Source: Desulfobulbaceae bacterium (lineage in GTDB: Bacteria; Desulfobacterota; Desulfobulbia; Desulfobulbales; SURF-16). From it: a stretch of DNA of 5,434 bases. The stretch covers positions 1-5,434 of the forward strand of contig JAGHCC010000205.1 of NCBI GenBank assembly GCA_021160685.1, written 5' to 3'. The notes beneath the pieces were generated by a model. That model made no database searches and had not been told where the DNA came from. It saw nothing but the letters and a program-made list of their open reading frames with translations. Below are positions 4,453 through 5,434 of the stretch, piece after piece. Numbering within the stretch: the stretch's first letter is position 1; every line of letters begins with the position of its first letter. Position numbers and translations under genes: made by a program.

Positions 4453-5434
4453 GTGGTTGAGCCGGACCGTCAATTTATGAAAATAGCCATCCGGGAGGCC
4501 AGAAAAGGCTTGGGCCGCACCTCGCCGAACCCCCATGTTGGCGCAGTGGTGGTAAAAAACGGTCGGATCGTCGGCAAGGGCTACCATAAAAAGGCAGGAA
4601 CTCCTCATGCAGAAATTCATGCTCTGCGCGAAGCCGGAGAAAATGCCAGTGAGGCGACCATCTATGTTACCTTGGAGCCATGTAATCATACTGGTCGCAC
4701 CCCTCCATGCACCCGGGCGATTGTGGAAAGCTCTATCAAGAGGGTTGTGGTTGGTATGATCGACCCGAATCCTCTTGTCGCCGGTTCAGGTTGTCGTTTT
4801 TTGGTGGAACAGGGACTGGATGTCGTTTCCGGGATACTTGAAGATGAGTGCCGTGCCATTAACCGGCCTTTTATTAAACACATTACCACGGGGCATCCCT
4901 GGGTGATCATGAAAGCCGGTTGCAGTCTGGATGGACGGCTTGCTGTTCGTTCGGGACAGAGTGGCTGGATCACCGGTGAAAAGTCAAGACATGAGGTCCA
5001 TCGTATTCGTGACCGGGTCGATGCTATCCTGGTCGGGATCGGAACAGCTTTGCAAGATGATCCGTCCTTGACAACAAGACTGACGGCTCGAAAAGGACAT
5101 GATCCTCTTCGTGTTGTTATCGACAGCCGGCTTCGATTGCCGACAACGGCAAAGATGATCAGCCAGGATTCCAATGCTGAAACCTGGGTTTTTTGCGGTC
5201 CGCAAAGGGATGAACGGCACGTCGATGCACTTGAAAAAAATGGAGTTCGTGTCTGGCCGGTAACTCTTGCGCCCGCCGGGCAGGTGAATCTGCATGATGT
5301 TCTTGATGTCCTTGGTCGGGAGCAAAAAAATTCCCTGTTGGTGGAAGGGGGGGGGCGGATACACGGCTCATTTTTACGAGAAAAACTGGTTGATCAGGTC
5401 AATTTGTTTTTTTCGCCTATTTTTCTTGGATCTG
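4453..5434 (+). CDS. ribD: Bifunctional riboflavin biosynthesis deaminase/reductase RibD (3' end outside window)
   Basis: Carries out two consecutive steps of riboflavin synthesis: deamination of the diaminopyrimidine product of GTP cyclohydrolase II, then NADPH-dependent reduction of its ribosyl side chain. The frame stays open for 327 codons to the window edge; full RibD is usually about 360-380 residues, so only the C-terminal tail is missing. The deaminase domain (about 1-145) has the KGLGRTSPNPHVGAVVVKNG signature, zinc ligand His52 with Glu54 in PHAE, and Cys77 and Cys86 in LEPCNHTGRTPPCT. The reductase domain (from about 150) shows Lys154 and SLDGR (Asp160), SGWITG, LRVVIDSRLRLP and EGGGRIHGSFL. 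The start is GTG one base after the nrdR stop. A run of nine G residues in the EGGGR codons is in frame as given. More rib genes are expected downstream. Confidence 0.96.
   Translation, partial: MVEPDRQFMKIAIREARKGLGRTSPNPHVGAVVVKNGRIVGKGYHKKAGTPHAEIHALREAGENASEATIYVTLEPCNHTGRTPPCTRAIVESSIKRVVVGMIDPNPLVAGSGCRFLVEQGLDVVSGILEDECRAINRPFIKHITTGHPWVIMKAGCSLDGRLAVRSGQSGWITGEKSRHEVHRIRDRVDAILVGIGTALQDDPSLTTRLTARKGHDPLRVVIDSRLRLPTTAKMISQDSNAETWVFCGPQRDERHVDALEKNGVRVWPVTLAPAGQVNLHDVLDVLGREQKNSLLVEGGGRIHGSFLREKLVDQVNLFFSPIFLGS
5347..5355 (+). repeat. Nine-G homopolymer inside ribD
   Basis: Nine consecutive G residues encode three glycines of the reductase-domain EGGGR motif. The frame is intact on both sides, so the length given here matches a functional gene. 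Such a tract is prone to slippage in replication and to sequencing error; loss or gain of one G would truncate the protein near residue 300. Confidence 0.9.

Noticed and set aside
4686..5364. Overlapping - strand ORFs of 162 and 126 codons opposite ribD
   Set aside because: ribD on the + strand has all expected motifs through this region. The antisense frames are serine/arginine-rich shadows without family features.

Overview
The window is a compact, single-strand stretch of bacterial housekeeping genes, all on the + strand: fabF - rpiB - glyA - dCMP deaminase - nrdR - ribD (the last cut by the window end). I know this gene order (fabF, rpiB, glyA, dCMP deaminase, nrdR, ribD and then usually more rib genes and nusB) from Desulfobacterota, the former Deltaproteobacteria. 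With the moderate GC content, a Desulfobulbales- or Desulfuromonadales-like anaerobe is the best guess. That placement is inference from gene order and protein character, not a database result.

Layout. Positions 1-101 are the junction with an upstream gene that cannot be identified; they hold a wobble-rich 13-bp hairpin. fabF (102-1349) and rpiB (1346-1801) overlap by 4 bases. A 411-bp non-coding gap (1802-2212) then interrupts the otherwise tight gene string. It contains a MITE-like element of about 140 bp with near-perfect terminal inverted repeats flanked by CTAG, which begins in the rpiB stop codon. A 9-bp tandem repeat array abuts it. Then come about 110 bp with no recognisable feature and a long inverted repeat just ahead of glyA. 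glyA (2213-3469) is followed 6 bases later by a dCMP deaminase gene (3476-3925). A 64-bp spacer with a 13-bp inverted repeat leads to nrdR (3990-4451), and ribD starts one base after the nrdR stop (GTG at 4453, with a strong ribosome binding site inside nrdR).

How the genes work together. FabF elongates fatty acids. RpiB interconverts ribose-5-P (toward PRPP and purines) and ribulose-5-P (also a precursor for the RibB step of riboflavin synthesis). SHMT makes 5,10-methylene-THF, the one-carbon donor of thymidylate synthase, and dCMP deaminase makes the dUMP it acts on. NrdR represses ribonucleotide reductase genes in response to (d)ATP. RibD carries out the second and third steps of riboflavin synthesis. 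The common theme is nucleotide, one-carbon and flavin supply.

No new multi-gene system is visible. What is unusual is non-coding: the MITE-like insertion with a possible internal promoter facing glyA, the repeat array beside it, a glyA leader that can fold into two competing structures, and a nine-G run inside ribD.
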